NCBI GenBank assembly: GCA_030533445.1
Contig: CM060080.1
Coordinates: 4,096,052-4,160,051 of the forward strand
Length of the DNA stretch: 64,000 nt
Direction of reading: 5' to 3'
From: Cyprinodon diabolis
Lineage: Eukaryota; Chordata; Actinopteri; Cyprinodontiformes; Cyprinodontidae
In this document: positions 1-9,370 of the stretch, piece after piece
How positions within the stretch are numbered: position 1 is the stretch's first letter
Layout: each line of letters begins with the position of its first letter
Notes under the pieces: generated by a model
What the model saw: the letters and a program-made list of their open reading frames with translations, nothing else
What the model was told of the DNA's origin: nothing
Databases searched by the model: none
Translations under genes and position numbers: made by a program

Positions 1-2
1 AG

Positions 3-421
3 ATTCCTCTTGAGAAGAGTTCCAGGCCTTATACAGCTTTCAGAGTGCCAGCTGGGTTGTTCCAGTTTACTGTGATGCCATTTGGGCTACATGGGGCACC
101 AGCCACCTTTCAGAGGCTGATGGACAAAGTTCTTCAGGGCTGTGATCATTGCAGTGCAGCCTACCTTGACGATGTGGTGGTCTTTAGCAATTCGTGGGAA
201 GACCATGTCCAACATTTGTCCCTGATCTTAGTAAAGATCCAGGAAGCGGGATTAACCCTCAACCCTTCAAAGTGCGAGTGGGCACAAAAAGAGGCCCGAT
301 ACTTGGGCTATTGTCTGGGAGGAGGAGAGATTCGACCACAAGTGGATAAAGTGGAAGCCATCAAGAACTGTCCTAGACCTCGAACTAAAAAAGAAGTCCG
401 GTCCTTTCTGGGGCTGGCAGG
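3..421 (+). pseudogene. pol: Ty3/gypsy (Gmr1-like) reverse transcriptase fragment
   Basis: C-terminal part of a retrotransposon reverse transcriptase, which would copy element RNA into DNA. The frame is already open at the window edge, so the 5' part lies outside. Visible hallmarks are the fingers/palm stretch FTVMPFGLHGAPATFQRLMD, the catalytic YLDD box (about 162-173), then LNPSKCEW, RYLGY and KKEVRSFLGLAG, in the order expected for Ty3/gypsy enzymes. Just after FLGLAG the frame shifts by one base (about 419-421) and continues as the RNase H part in another frame, so the copy is broken. There is no stop codon before that point, which suggests a fairly young insertion. Group placement as Gmr1-like rests on the overall look and on the missing downstream integrase. 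Confidence 0.93.
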
Positions 422-1024
422 TGGTACAGACGTTTTGTACCTCACTTTGCAACTATTGTAGCTCCACTAACATCACTGACAGGAAAGGACAAAAGGAACC
501 CTGTAACTTGGTCAGATGAATGTGAAAAGGCATTCAGCATCCTGAAGACACTGCTTTGTTCTTTTCCTGTGTTAAAGAGCCCAGACTTTGATAAAAGGTT
601 CCTAGTACGGGTTGATGCCTCTGCAGTTGGCTTGGGAGCAGTTCTGGTCCAAGGAAACCCAGGAGATGAACATCCACTGCTGTATCTTAGCCGCAAGTTA
701 CACCCACGGGAGACCAGGTATTCTACTGTAGAAAAAGAGGGCCTGGCCATCAAGTGGGCACTAGAAAGCTTGAGATACTATTTGTTGGGACGTGAATTTG
801 ACTTGGAAACTGACCACAGAGCCCTAACCTGGATAAACTCCATGAAGGACCATAATAGTAGGCTCACCCGATGGTACCTTTCATTACAACCATTTAGATT
901 TAATGTTCAGCATCGATCTGGTAAAACCAATGTAGTGGCTGATTACCTGTCCAGGTTGCCGCACATCGTCAACCTCAGGGAGGAGGAAGATAATGTGACG
1001 GGGCAGCGCGGTCCCTCCCGCTGA
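422..1024 (+). pseudogene. pol: Ty3/gypsy (Gmr1-like) RT connection and RNase H fragment
   Basis: Continuation of the same polyprotein, one frame over from the reverse transcriptase. It is open from the frameshift to a TGA at 1022-1024. It starts with WYRRF, which normally follows FLGLAG directly. The RNase H domain shows the expected acidic residues: D in VDASAVGLGAVLVQ (about 614), E in STVEKEG (about 731) and D in TDHRALTW (about 812), ending with NVVADYLSRLP. RNase H would degrade the RNA strand during reverse transcription. No integrase follows: after DYLSRLP the frame runs through a purine tract and about ten codons into the putative LTR, then stops. In Gmr1-like elements integrase lies upstream of RT, so the absence may be the natural domain order and not a truncation. 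Confidence 0.92.
977..990 (+). promoter_or_regulatory. Putative polypurine tract of the gypsy element
   Basis: An uninterrupted 14-base purine run, AGGGAGGAGGAAGA, lies three bases before a TG that would open the 3' LTR. Polypurine tracts prime plus-strand synthesis in LTR retrotransposons and sit at exactly this place. The call rests on composition and position only. Confidence 0.5.
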
Positions 1025-1729
1025 TACGCATGCACGCACGCATACATACACAGAGAAATGCACGTGCACACACACCCATTCAACTGCGAGTCCCTTCCCG
1101 TGTATGATAGTTACAGATCGATCGCTTTACTCACTTACATTAGCCTCTTGTGTGATGTGGCACGACCAAGGGTGCACACTTGGTGATGCTCATTAATCGG
1201 AACTCATACATTTACACTTAAACACATACACACGTTTGCACTTACCCGTGGAGCGTTGTTTGAGAGAAAGTGGGCGGGGTATTTTCAGGGTTTTTCTTTC
1301 CTGTTTGTTTTTTCCTCATAAAGGAAGTCAGTGATTTCCGCTGGCAAATTTAATTGTATTTTTTTTTTTAAGAAAGTAACTTCAGAGTGGAAACAGAAAA
1401 TTATTATTTTTTTTCTCTAGGAATAAATGTTTTTTTTTATTTTTTTTTCCCTTATTATTATTAAAACCAATACTCAATTGTTTGCTGATCTAATTGTAGG
1501 GCGGGGCTTAGGATTTATAAGGAGAGCTGCTGACATTACTGAGTCAGTCTGGCCTGGTTACAGAGAAGGTAACATTGCTGTGCAGCACAAAAGGTATTTT
1601 TTGTCTGAAATGATGTAAATACTACATTTGTTTTCATACTATTTTTTTTTTTTTTTGCATTTTCCCCTGCTACTCTGCTCTTATTTTTGGGAGGTGTGAA
1701 ATAAATATGATAAACTGAAGATGTTGACA
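994..1729 (+). mobile_element. Putative 3' LTR of the Gmr1-like element
   Basis: The region starts with TGTGACGGGG right after the purine tract. It contains a TATA-like TTTATAAGG at 1514-1522 and an AATAAA at 1700-1705, in promoter-then-polyadenylation order. A CA at 1728-1729 would be a reasonable end. The second LTR lies outside the window, so neither boundary nor target duplication can be confirmed. Several homopolymer T runs suggest some decay. The true end may lie tens of bases away. Confidence 0.42.
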
Positions 1730-2400
1730 TGCCCTCCATGATTTTTTTCTCATGATTTTGGAGTCAAGTTGACCGTAACAAGAAAAAACACTCCAAACAT
1801 TTCCCTGCATTATTCTGATCTAAAGCCAGATGTTCTGCATCACAGCAGCAGAGCCGGTTGAATTGTTTCTTTGCATTAGATGCATCATTGGAGGCCCACA
1901 GAAGTGTGTGTGCGCGTGTCACGGTAGGTAAACAACTGTGAAGATGCAACCAGACATCTTATAATGATGAGGAATTAAATGTTCATAGGTAACTCGTGGA
2001 TGACCTACAGTTTGGCTCCTGAACGCCCGCGTGCAGAGATGTGAGACTTAGAGGGGGTAAACGTGAGAGCTGTGATAGGATACGGCCCATTAATTATTGA
2101 ATTCGCTGACGTTAAGACAAATGGCGTTGTTCTGGCCCTCGCTGGAGCCCGTGACTTTTACAAGGCCAGCTGGACGTAGCCTCAGCAGTTCTACAGTTTA
2201 AACCTCTAACACAGGTTTAAATATGTGCTGTTTTATTAGGAGCTTTTTTTTCCTCAGCCCATCTGCAATATGACAGGCGTTAGATTAAAGAGCTGGAATA
2301 AAATACCTCTAAGCTGGGCTCGTTTATATCGTTGCAGAAAGTGAAATCCATCCCGGAAAACTTGCTTTCAGCTTTGCTGTTCAGGAAAAAGCAGCCATTT
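1730..2400. other. Unassigned, no gene or repeat recognised
   Basis: Ordinary AT-rich single-copy-looking sequence. I see no reading frame with family features, no inverted repeat and no RNA gene. Confidence 0.4.
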
Positions 2401-2530
2401 GGCAGCATGCAAAAAGTATTCACTCACTTTAAACCTTTCTATGTTTTTGACATATTGAAGCTGCAAACGTCGGTATGTTTTATTGAGCCTTTATGGGATG
2501 GTTTAACACAAAGAACTGAAGGGAAAGGAT
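2401..2530 (+). mobile_element. Remnant of a Tc1-like transposon left end
   Basis: The string GCAAAAAGTATTCACTC, followed by TTTTGACAT and later TTTATGGGATGG and AACACAAAG, resembles the well-known left terminal region of one teleost Tc1-like family (the form reading 'aaaagtattca...', then 'ggattttatgtgatagaccaacacaaag'). It is heavily diverged and has no transposase. A possible matching right end is at 4680-4790. Confidence 0.45.
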
Positions 2531-2929
2531 CAATTAAATTAAGCAGTCGTACATACCCCTTTTACTCTGATCACCCTCAATTAAATAGAGTAAACAGCTG
2601 CCTTGAAAGGTTACCTATTTTGTTAGCACTCTTTCCCAATGTTCACCATTTTCACAAGTGTCTGAAACATCTGTGCTGCACCTATGGATTATTTTAGTAA
2701 TTGATTGATGTATAATTTTTTCAACCAATTTTAAACATGCTCTTTTCAAAAACAAAAAATGTCAAAACATATATAACAATACTTTAATATTTGATTTTAA
2801 AAAATACTATATATATTTTACATTTATAATTATTTAAAAATATATATTTGTAGAGTTTCATCCTAATTACCAATGTAGGTAATTTATTCTTTTAGCAAAT
2901 GGCATCTTTTAGAGTCTATGTACTATTAC
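2531..2929. other. Unassigned AT-rich sequence
   Basis: Very AT-rich with several ATATAT runs. Nothing codes. Confidence 0.4.
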
Positions 2930-3016
2930 TCTATGTAGCAATTAAATCGATTACCAAATTAGTTGATAATTATTTCAGTAATCAATTAATATGAAATAAT
3001 CAGATTGTTTTAGCCC
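2930..3016 (-). repeat. Fragment of a 'GGGCTRAAACAAT' type dispersed repeat
   Basis: Read on the minus strand it starts TAGGGCTAAAACAAT and continues with alternating ATTATT/AATCGAT motifs, ending near GTAATCGATTT. Similar pieces occur at 4495-4560 and 21905-21985, and a possible one at 36530-36610. This looks like ends of a short hAT-type non-autonomous element common in fish, though I cannot define its boundaries. Confidence 0.35.
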
Positions 3017-3491
3017 TATAAAAACATACATGTAGGGTTAATGTTCTACAGGGCAGCTTTTAACCTTTGCTTAAGCTAGTGTATACTTTTTAACTGATGA
3101 TCTTTCAGCTTATTTTATCACACATTTTACTGCACTTGTGTATTAAAATTAATCTTTAATTAGTTGTTATTTTAATTATATATTTATTTAAATATTTTAT
3201 CAAATTTTTTTTTCTTTAATATAGCAAGTTTATCAGTTAATATTCAGCGCCAATAACGTCACCTTACCCCGACCTCATATGTTCATAGGTTCTCAGTCCT
3301 AGTTAAAACTACAGGTATAGGAAACAAAAAACATTTTCTTGTACACTTTTGCACAGCTCTTAGAATGTTTACAAATTGTGAACGATTCCTTAGTAGCTGT
3401 TTGTGTGAGAAGGCAAACAAAAGCAAGTTTCTTTATAAAGAGCCAGTTTGCAACAAGTCACCTTAAGGTATTTTGCTAAGGTGGTCGAGGG
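3017..3491. other. Unassigned AT-rich sequence
   Basis: No gene seen. At 3425-3480 a few words (AAAGAGCCAGTTTGCAAC, AAGTCACCTTAAGG) resemble the start of the teleost repeat described at 23165-23560, so a decayed copy of that repeat may end here. Confidence 0.35.
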
Positions 3492-3501
3492 ATAAAAACC
3501 C

Positions 3502-3828
3502 TAGCCTCGTGAGACCATCCTGATCTCGCGAGCTTTCAAGATTTCACTCGCTAATCAGTCTGGAGACTCTCCGTTGAAGAAAATTTGGAGCCGTTCACCA
3601 AACGAACGTCCAATCAGCGTTTGCTTTGAGGCGGGTTGAGGTGTGACGCAACGAGAAGCGCGACAGTTCAGTCTAAAGAACATGGCGGCTTCAGCCGATG
3701 AAACTAGCTTTAGCGTGGCTATCGAGCAAGTTTTATTGGAATTACAGAGTATTTCTTCACTGAAAGAAGAGCAAAACACTGCTCTGGAGGCTTTTCTCAG
3801 AGGAAAAGATGTTTTTGCTCTTCAGGTT
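3502..3828 (+). mobile_element. Helicase-start element, copy 1 (short form)
   Basis: One of three copies (others at 25877-26419 and 30342-30878). It begins TAGCCTCGTGAGACC and ends CAGGTT, and is flanked by a perfect 10-bp duplication ATAAAAACCC at 3492-3501 and 3829-3838. Compared with copies 2 and 3 it lacks about 210 bases between GTTTTTGCTCTT and the final CAGGTT, so the 3' hairpin and Walker A codons are missing. The perfect duplication and retained terminal hexamer suggest either that the shortened form moved as a unit or that a later deletion spared the end. Confidence 0.75.
3682..3828 (+). pseudogene. RecQ-like helicase N-terminal start, truncated (copy 1)
   Basis: An ATG in the context GAACATGGCGG opens a frame reading MAASADET, then IEQVLLELQSISSLKEEQ, TALEAFLRGKDVFAL. 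The EEQ...ALEAFL.GKDVFAL pattern is what precedes the Walker A motif in RecQ-family DNA helicases. Here the frame leaves the element directly after FALQV, before any nucleotide-binding loop, and runs into flanking DNA until a stop at 3922-3924. It cannot be an active helicase. Confidence 0.6.
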
Positions 3829-3994
3829 ATAAAAACCCAGTTTTCAACATCAAATTCAAAAAGTCCTGCGAACTTGAATTTGAAAAACTTGAGATTTTAT
3901 CCTTTGCCTGTGTGTTTGTGTTAGCATCATTCTTGTGTTTACTAGTCTAATATTTGGGTTTAAAAACCATTTTTAATTTTCTGTGTTTTGACAC

Positions 3995-4141
3995 ACAGCA
4001 GCTTTTTCAAGCTGGGCACCGTTTCATTCACAACACCTGTCCCATCGACGAGGAATCCGAATCAGAGATACTTTAATAATCCCAGGTTGAAATTACTTTT
4101 GTTACATGAATGTAATAGAATGACTATAGGACCAGTTTGAG

Positions 4142-4192
<51 letters not shown>

Positions 4193-4305
4193 TGTATATA
4201 TATATATATATATATATATACTGTATATATATATATATAATTAGGGGGTCTCTGCTCCATCTAGCCATCAGTTCGGTGGTCCTTGAAGAACTTTGAGGAA
4301 CCCTG
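3995..4305 (-). mobile_element. hAT-type non-autonomous element, reverse copy
   Basis: Read on the minus strand the right part begins CAGGGTTCCTCAAAG and the left part reads GTGTTGTGAATGAAACG, GTGCCCAGCTTGAAA. The same words occur in plus orientation at 48550-48740 inside the element at 47845-48957, so both belong to one family. The middle is occupied by an expanded AT repeat. No clear target duplication is seen, and the left boundary is where similarity to the other copy stops. Confidence 0.6.
4143..4240. repeat. (AT)n microsatellite
   Basis: About 98 bases of nearly pure AT dinucleotide, broken twice by ACTGTATA. It lies inside the reverse hAT copy; a shorter AT patch is at the same place in the other copy (about 48550). 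Confidence 0.95.
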
Positions 4306-4320
4306 ATCTAGACAGATAAG

Positions 4321-4680
4321 TAAAACATTTTCTATCAAAGGAATCCCACCTAATTACATCTAAAATCACAAACCAGATGACCTTATGGGGATTATACATA
4401 AACGCACTGGAATTTTTCAATGTATTTATTTAAAAAGGCTTTAAAATTATGCATACTTTACTTTCATTTTAGAGTTATGCACTACTTTAATTTAAAGATA
4501 TGACAGATTAACTGATTTATTTTTGAAACAAAGATCAACTAATTTGGTAATCGACTCAAGTTGTTACCTAGAATAATGGTGCATGGACTCCAAAAATTAC
4601 ATAATTAAGACAAAACTCAACAAAAAAATATAGAAAATTTCCTTTAACAACAAATAAATCTTCATAATATTTGCTTTACT
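4321..4680. other. Unassigned AT-rich sequence with repeat scraps
   Basis: At 4495-4560 there is a fragment of the repeat described at 2930-3016 (CAACTAATTTGGTAATCGA). Otherwise nothing recognisable. Confidence 0.35.
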
Positions 4681-4790
4681 TCATGTTTTTGTCAGAGAAT
4701 AATTTCAGGTATGTAGCTGAAACATGGCAAAAATGAAAATATGAATAGGGTTTGAATACTGTTACACTATTTTCTATAAGTAAACAAGCC
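4680..4790 (+). mobile_element. Possible Tc1-like right-end remnant
   Basis: ACATGGCAAAAATGAAAA followed by GGGTTTGAATACTGTTAC resembles the right terminus of the Tc1-like family whose left end may lie at 2401-2530. If both belong together, copy 1 of the helicase-start element and the reverse hAT copy landed inside it. The match is weak. Confidence 0.3.
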
Positions 4791-5139
4791 AATATGGGGC
4801 TCAGACAAACTGTATTTTACTGATTAGAAAAAATAAAAGTACTTTATTTCTGTTCCTTTTCTCTGTCCATGTGTTGTTCAAGTCTTTAATTATGTCTATG
4901 CCTGGCATGCAACATTGTCTTTGCTAAATACAGATTATCCCTGTTTGGTTTGTGAAAAGAATAAATCCCTCAGCAGCTGGTAACCTTCAAGAAAGAACAT
5001 GTAACATCAGAGAAAAATAAAAATAAACCCATTACTGGTCACTGTTGTTTTTTTCTTGTGATATCCTGCAATTAATTGGTCTCTAAAGAATTGAGCAGAG
5101 ATTGAATGTTTGTAATTTAGATTACTGAACAACTGGTGG
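4791..5139. other. Unassigned
   Basis: No reading frame, repeat or RNA gene recognised. Confidence 0.35.
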
Positions 5140-5143
5140 GCAC

Positions 5144-5446
5144 ATGCAGAGTGTTATCTACTCAGATGTTACGAGAGGCTGGAGGCGGACCCAACTTAAG
5201 CAAGAAAAATCGCACCGTTTAGGAGTCAAACATGTGGTGAGGAGTCACAGAGGGCATTTTGAAGCCTGTGCTGTTTTGCTAAGGCAGAGAGTGTGTGAGG
5301 GAGCCAGAGTCTACAGACATTATCGCCTCCTATTTCTTATATTTTGTGTCGTTAGCTGCGTTCCCTGTAGACGCTGCCTGCTGCCAGCTGCTGCTTCGGC
5401 CTTCTGAAAAAAGTGGCTGGCAATTAGACATTGTGCTTAAAACAAG
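5144..5446 (+). other. Possible untranslated exon with strong splice donor
   Basis: A more GC-balanced segment than its surroundings ends in AACAAG followed by GTGAGTCAAG (about 5445), a near-ideal 5' splice donor. It contains no family-like protein. It could be a non-coding first exon of a host transcript or pure chance, and there is no acceptor partner I can point to. Confidence 0.18.
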
Positions 5447-5450
5447 GTGA

Positions 5451-6132
5451 GTCAAGACCTTTTAATGTTGCACTACTTCTGAACTCCTAGCACATGTGGC
5501 CGCTCATATTTCTGCTGCGCCGAGGCGTGGAGGCCTTAGTATCTGCAGGGCTAAGGCAGTGGGTGGCTCAGGAGCTATTAAAATGGTTTATTCGCCCAAT
5601 AATTTCAACCATATTTTATTTAATCTGTTCATATATAAAATACATTTTCATACTCTGACTTTTATTAGAGACTTTATTAAAGGCAGTGATTGGTTGCAGA
5701 TTTCTTTTTCAAACGATCAGTCATGGATGTCATGGATAACCTGAGTGGGGCTGTGTTTAAAAACAAAAAGTTTTTTCAATTCTGAATCAATTGTCATTAA
5801 ATCCTCAAGATGTATTCATGTAACCAAAGATAGATTTTAAGAATCATGCATTTTCCACTGTCTTTACAGCCATTACTTTATTAATTTCTTGTTGAATATC
5901 CTAATCCTAGTATATTAGAATTCCTCTACATTATTCTTCAGTGTGCCTCATTTCCTGCACAGACACATTTCTCACTCTCTCCCTGCTTGCCCCATTTTTC
6001 CTGATATTTTACCTTATTATCTCTTTTCAAAGATACAGTTGGACACAACTAAATTATGTCCAGGATTCTCTTGCTCAGAAGTCACGGATTAGCGGACCGG
6101 GGTCTGGATCCTGACCCACCTGCTGGCAACAT
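5451..6132. other. Unassigned
   Basis: Nothing codes. The first ~130 bases are GC-richer (CTGCTGCGCCGAGGCGTGG). The rest is AT-rich with pyrimidine runs. Confidence 0.35.
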
Positions 6133-6729
6133 TTATAAATTACCGCATGTTGTCAGACGGCAGTTTCTAACTTCACTTGCACCTCTTCTCCTGTTAATAC
6201 GGTAAAGCCCTCCGGAGCGTCCGGCTCCAGGCTGCACATGATCCAAATGAGCCAATGAGCTGTCAGTCTGGGTTGCTGCTGCTGCTACTTTTAGACCCAG
6301 CAGGCAAACCTGTGGCAAGCCGGGCGATGGGAAAGAAGGAGAAGACGAAGAGAAAAAGAGAGCAGAGAAAGTGTGGACTGCTGGAAGAACTGCGGTGAAC
6401 TGGTGAAAGAAAAGTGAAATGGCGTGCTCAAAGATGACCCTGCACATTTAGAGGATGTTTGGCTAAGCCTGCTGCTGTGAAGCAGGATTCTCCACCATGA
6501 ACAGAATCAAAAATAAATCTGGATCCAGGCTCAGAATGAGCACCTTGATATGTGCTTGAGAATGGCTTAGTCTCCATTCAAAGCCTTGCAGGGCAGCCTA
6601 AAGCCCACTGCCAACATTAAGACAGAAAAAAGAAAGAAGAAAAAAAAAACAAAGCAGTCAGTTCAGGTGTTTTACAGAATATATGAATCAGGAAATTGTC
6701 TATATTGACATTATTGTTCTTCTCTACTT
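6133..6729. other. Unassigned, mixed composition
   Basis: Contains a CTG/GCT-rich patch (about 6282-6296) and a purine-rich stretch (6331-6375), with only very short reading frames. It could be regulatory, but I see nothing that proves it. Confidence 0.3.
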
Positions 6730-6850
6730 CAAAAAACACATCTGAACATTCTTCCTGAACTATCTGTGGACTCCTGGAACCCTGGACCAGCCTCTTCCTG
6801 TTCTGAATTGTTTTCCGGACCTGGTTCGGACTCCTGCATGACATTGACAG
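6730..6850 (+). mobile_element. Fragment of a gypsy-type LTR
   Basis: GGACTCCTGGAACCCTGG, CCAGCCTCTTCCTGTTCTG and GGACTCCTGCATGAC parallel the minus-strand reading of 57412-57560 (GGACTCCAGGACCTCTGG, CCAGCCTGTTCCTGTTCTG, CTTCTCCTGCATG). It is a short forward-oriented piece of the same LTR family. Confidence 0.45.
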
Positions 6851-7040
6851 TCCACCGGCTGGATCCTACCTCGTTCTAGGGCAATGGACTCAACTTGACA
6901 ACCAGCCTTTGGTTGCCCTAACCGTTGCTACTCTGATCAGCTGGTTTTCAATCAAATGGTTTTAAATGCGCGTTGCACATTTTGAGGGGAAAAAAAGACG
7001 CATATATGCGGCTTATAGTCGCGAAAATACAGTAGTTCTA

Positions 7041-8649
7041 GATCTTAGAAGATGACTAGTCGGGCTGTGGGCCATCTATTGTTTTCATCAGACGAATAAC
7101 CTGCAGAGAGAAACAGCTTTTGTGTGCTCTGTGGCTCTGTTCTGAAAGTTAGAGCTTAAGAACTCTGTGACCTGGATATATGCAGTCTGTTAGTTATCCT
7201 GGAGGGAAGTTTTGCCATCTGATCCTATATGCTGATTTAACTGTTTTTAGCAGTTTGCACCTGCCATGTATTGTAAAAGAGCCCACACAGAAATATGGGA
7301 ACTTTCTTTAAATGTGGCTTGTTGTCAAACACTTTAAATGACAAATAGTCAATAAAAAGGATGCTAAAGGAGCAAAGGCATTTTTAGCACTGTATGCTGT
7401 TCTTTCACTGCTCTGTAAAGCTTTGTTGCTCTTCCATGGCTTTGCATGTGGCTGTTTTGTTATCTACAAGGGTGGGGGTGAGATTGTAATTCCATCCTAC
7501 CTCTCAGCTCTCAGTTCAGACCTTGATAAGAGAGAAGAGGAAAGGCTGTCTGTGTTTAGACTGTTGTACCTCGTTTCCTTGGACATTGCCCAGCAAACCT
7601 TGAGTCTATTCAGCACCAAACATAAACCAGCGAAGGCCCAGACAGTAATGCTGTCTCTGCTTATGTTTTCCTCTATTACACCCGCTGAAACATATGCAGG
7701 CAGCATAAATACATCCTAAATGTAATGAATTATTAAATAAACCATTTATTTTGAGGGTATACTTCACATAGTTGCAAAGTGCCATACAAGTTATAAATAT
7801 TATAAATATTAAAACCACATAGAATGTAAAAAAGGGGGATAACACCACCAAGGGAGCCACAAAAGACTGTTTTAACTTTAAGGACTTCTACTTTGAAATA
7901 AATTCTAAGCATAAACAGCATTGTTCAAAAGATCTGGCCACTTAATTGATGCTGATTTGAATACTCTTCAGTTTGGTTATAAAGATTTAAACATGTAAAC
8001 ATACATGACAGTTAGAGCTAATTAACCCAATAAAGTCTCGCATAAAACCCTTATTGTATCCATAAACCTGTATTTATCAAGTTGAAAAGAAATCCCCATA
8101 TTCCTATAGATTATATTTATCTCTAAATTGGTAAAGTTGTTTAAATGACATTTCACCATAAAAATCTACATTATGTTTATCACCATGGATTAACCTGAAA
8201 GAGAAACATAATGAAGCTAGCTATTGGCAGAGGGAATTTGATGCCAACAGATGACCTTGTTGGAGGGTTTTATATAAGGTCACAATAAATACTAAAAATA
8301 AATACTAATAAGAGCAGGTTTATTTAAAAATTACACATGAAACTACTCTACATGCGCATGTTGAACATTTATGTGCATAGATTCAATACAGTGAATGCCC
8401 CCAATATAGCATGGTCCCTCTCTGCGCACGTGGCTTGCCATCAGCTGACAACTTTCTAAACATATTGAAAATCAAAGAAAGATTAACAGTAGTTGCAAAA
8501 TAAATGTCTGTGTTTAACTATAATCAAGAGTTCATTCGAGTCAGACAGGGGAGCTAATGTTAGCTTAATTCATAAATTAAGCTAACTCATGTTTGATGTT
8601 TCAAAATTCCATGCATCGCTAATGATGCTTATTCCGTCAGGGTAACAGT
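7041..8649. other. Unassigned
   Basis: Mostly AT-rich, with no family-like protein. Just before it (6985-7035), GGCTTATAGTCGCGAAAATACAGTA splits into words close to a dispersed vertebrate repeat that also appears at 61495-61515. No other structure seen. Confidence 0.35.
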
Positions 8650-8805
8650 GTACACCCAAGACAGGTCGCCAGTCTGTCACAGGCTAACATCGAGACACGC
8701 ACACACCTACAGTCAATTTAGAGATGCCAATTAACCTAACAGTTATGTTTATGGAGTCCATGCGGAAGGCTGGGAATCAAACCTGCAGCCCCTCGTTCCA
8801 AAATG
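8650..8805 (+). mobile_element. L2-like LINE 3' fragment
   Basis: ACAGGTCGCCAGTCTGTCAC, GCCAATTAACCTAACAG and the closing GGGAATCAAACCTGCAGCC are the usual words of a LINE 3' region very common in fish. A better copy lies at 49690-50040 (GACAGGTCTCCAGTCC, CAATTAACCTAACAG, GGGAATCGAACCCGG). Non-coding part only. Confidence 0.55.
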
Positions 8806-8964
8806 TATTGCTAGCTTATTGTTATTTATGACTGTTTATGACAGTTTATTGATAAATATTGCCATTAACCAATATCTAATTATTTAGGAGACCAGTGATT
8901 AGCTTGAAGAATCTTTGCTAACATTACTAGTGAGGTTTTTCAGCCTCATTACATGATGATCAGT

Positions 8965-9368
8965 CCTGATAGCTGGCCTTAATTGTTCATGTCATTCACC
9001 TGCTTAACTCTGCGAGGTTCCTAATCACTCCTCATCCTCTCCACCTGATGGTTCTGCTTTATATTCGGCTCAGTCCAGCTATAGGGGCCAGATCATTGTT
9101 TGCTTTCTGTTTGTTTATTTCTAAGGTTCACGTATTTATTCCCAGCTACCAGTGAGTTGAGAGGTTTAGTGTTTGTCTTGTCTTCTGATCCTGTTCTGGC
9201 CCTTCTCCGTGGAGTCCTCAGGGTTTTGACTCGGAACGCGGGGAAGGTCGGTTTTATTCTCGTAAGCCTGGCTCCTACCAGGAGACCGGTTTAAAGTCCT
9301 GCAGAAATCCTGGTACCACCTGGGTCCATCTCTCTGTTTATGACACATTACAGTTGACACACCTCAGT
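8965..9368 (+). mobile_element. Gypsy-type solo LTR, diverged
   Basis: Words in order, CTTAATTGTTCATGTCATTCACCTG, TAATCACTCCTC, TCCACCTGATGG, TTTATATTCGGC and GGGGCCAGATCATTG (spaced words), match the minus-strand reading of the LTRs at 42055-43142 and 57412-57765. The TTTATATTCGGC box would be its TATA region. It ends near ACATTACAGTTGACACACC. No internal element is attached, so it is probably a solo LTR. Confidence 0.45.
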
Positions 9369-9370
9369 TA

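Noticed and set aside
2332..2697. 121-residue plus-strand frame
   Set aside because: Overlaps a Tc1 remnant and starts at a non-ATG codon. No domain.
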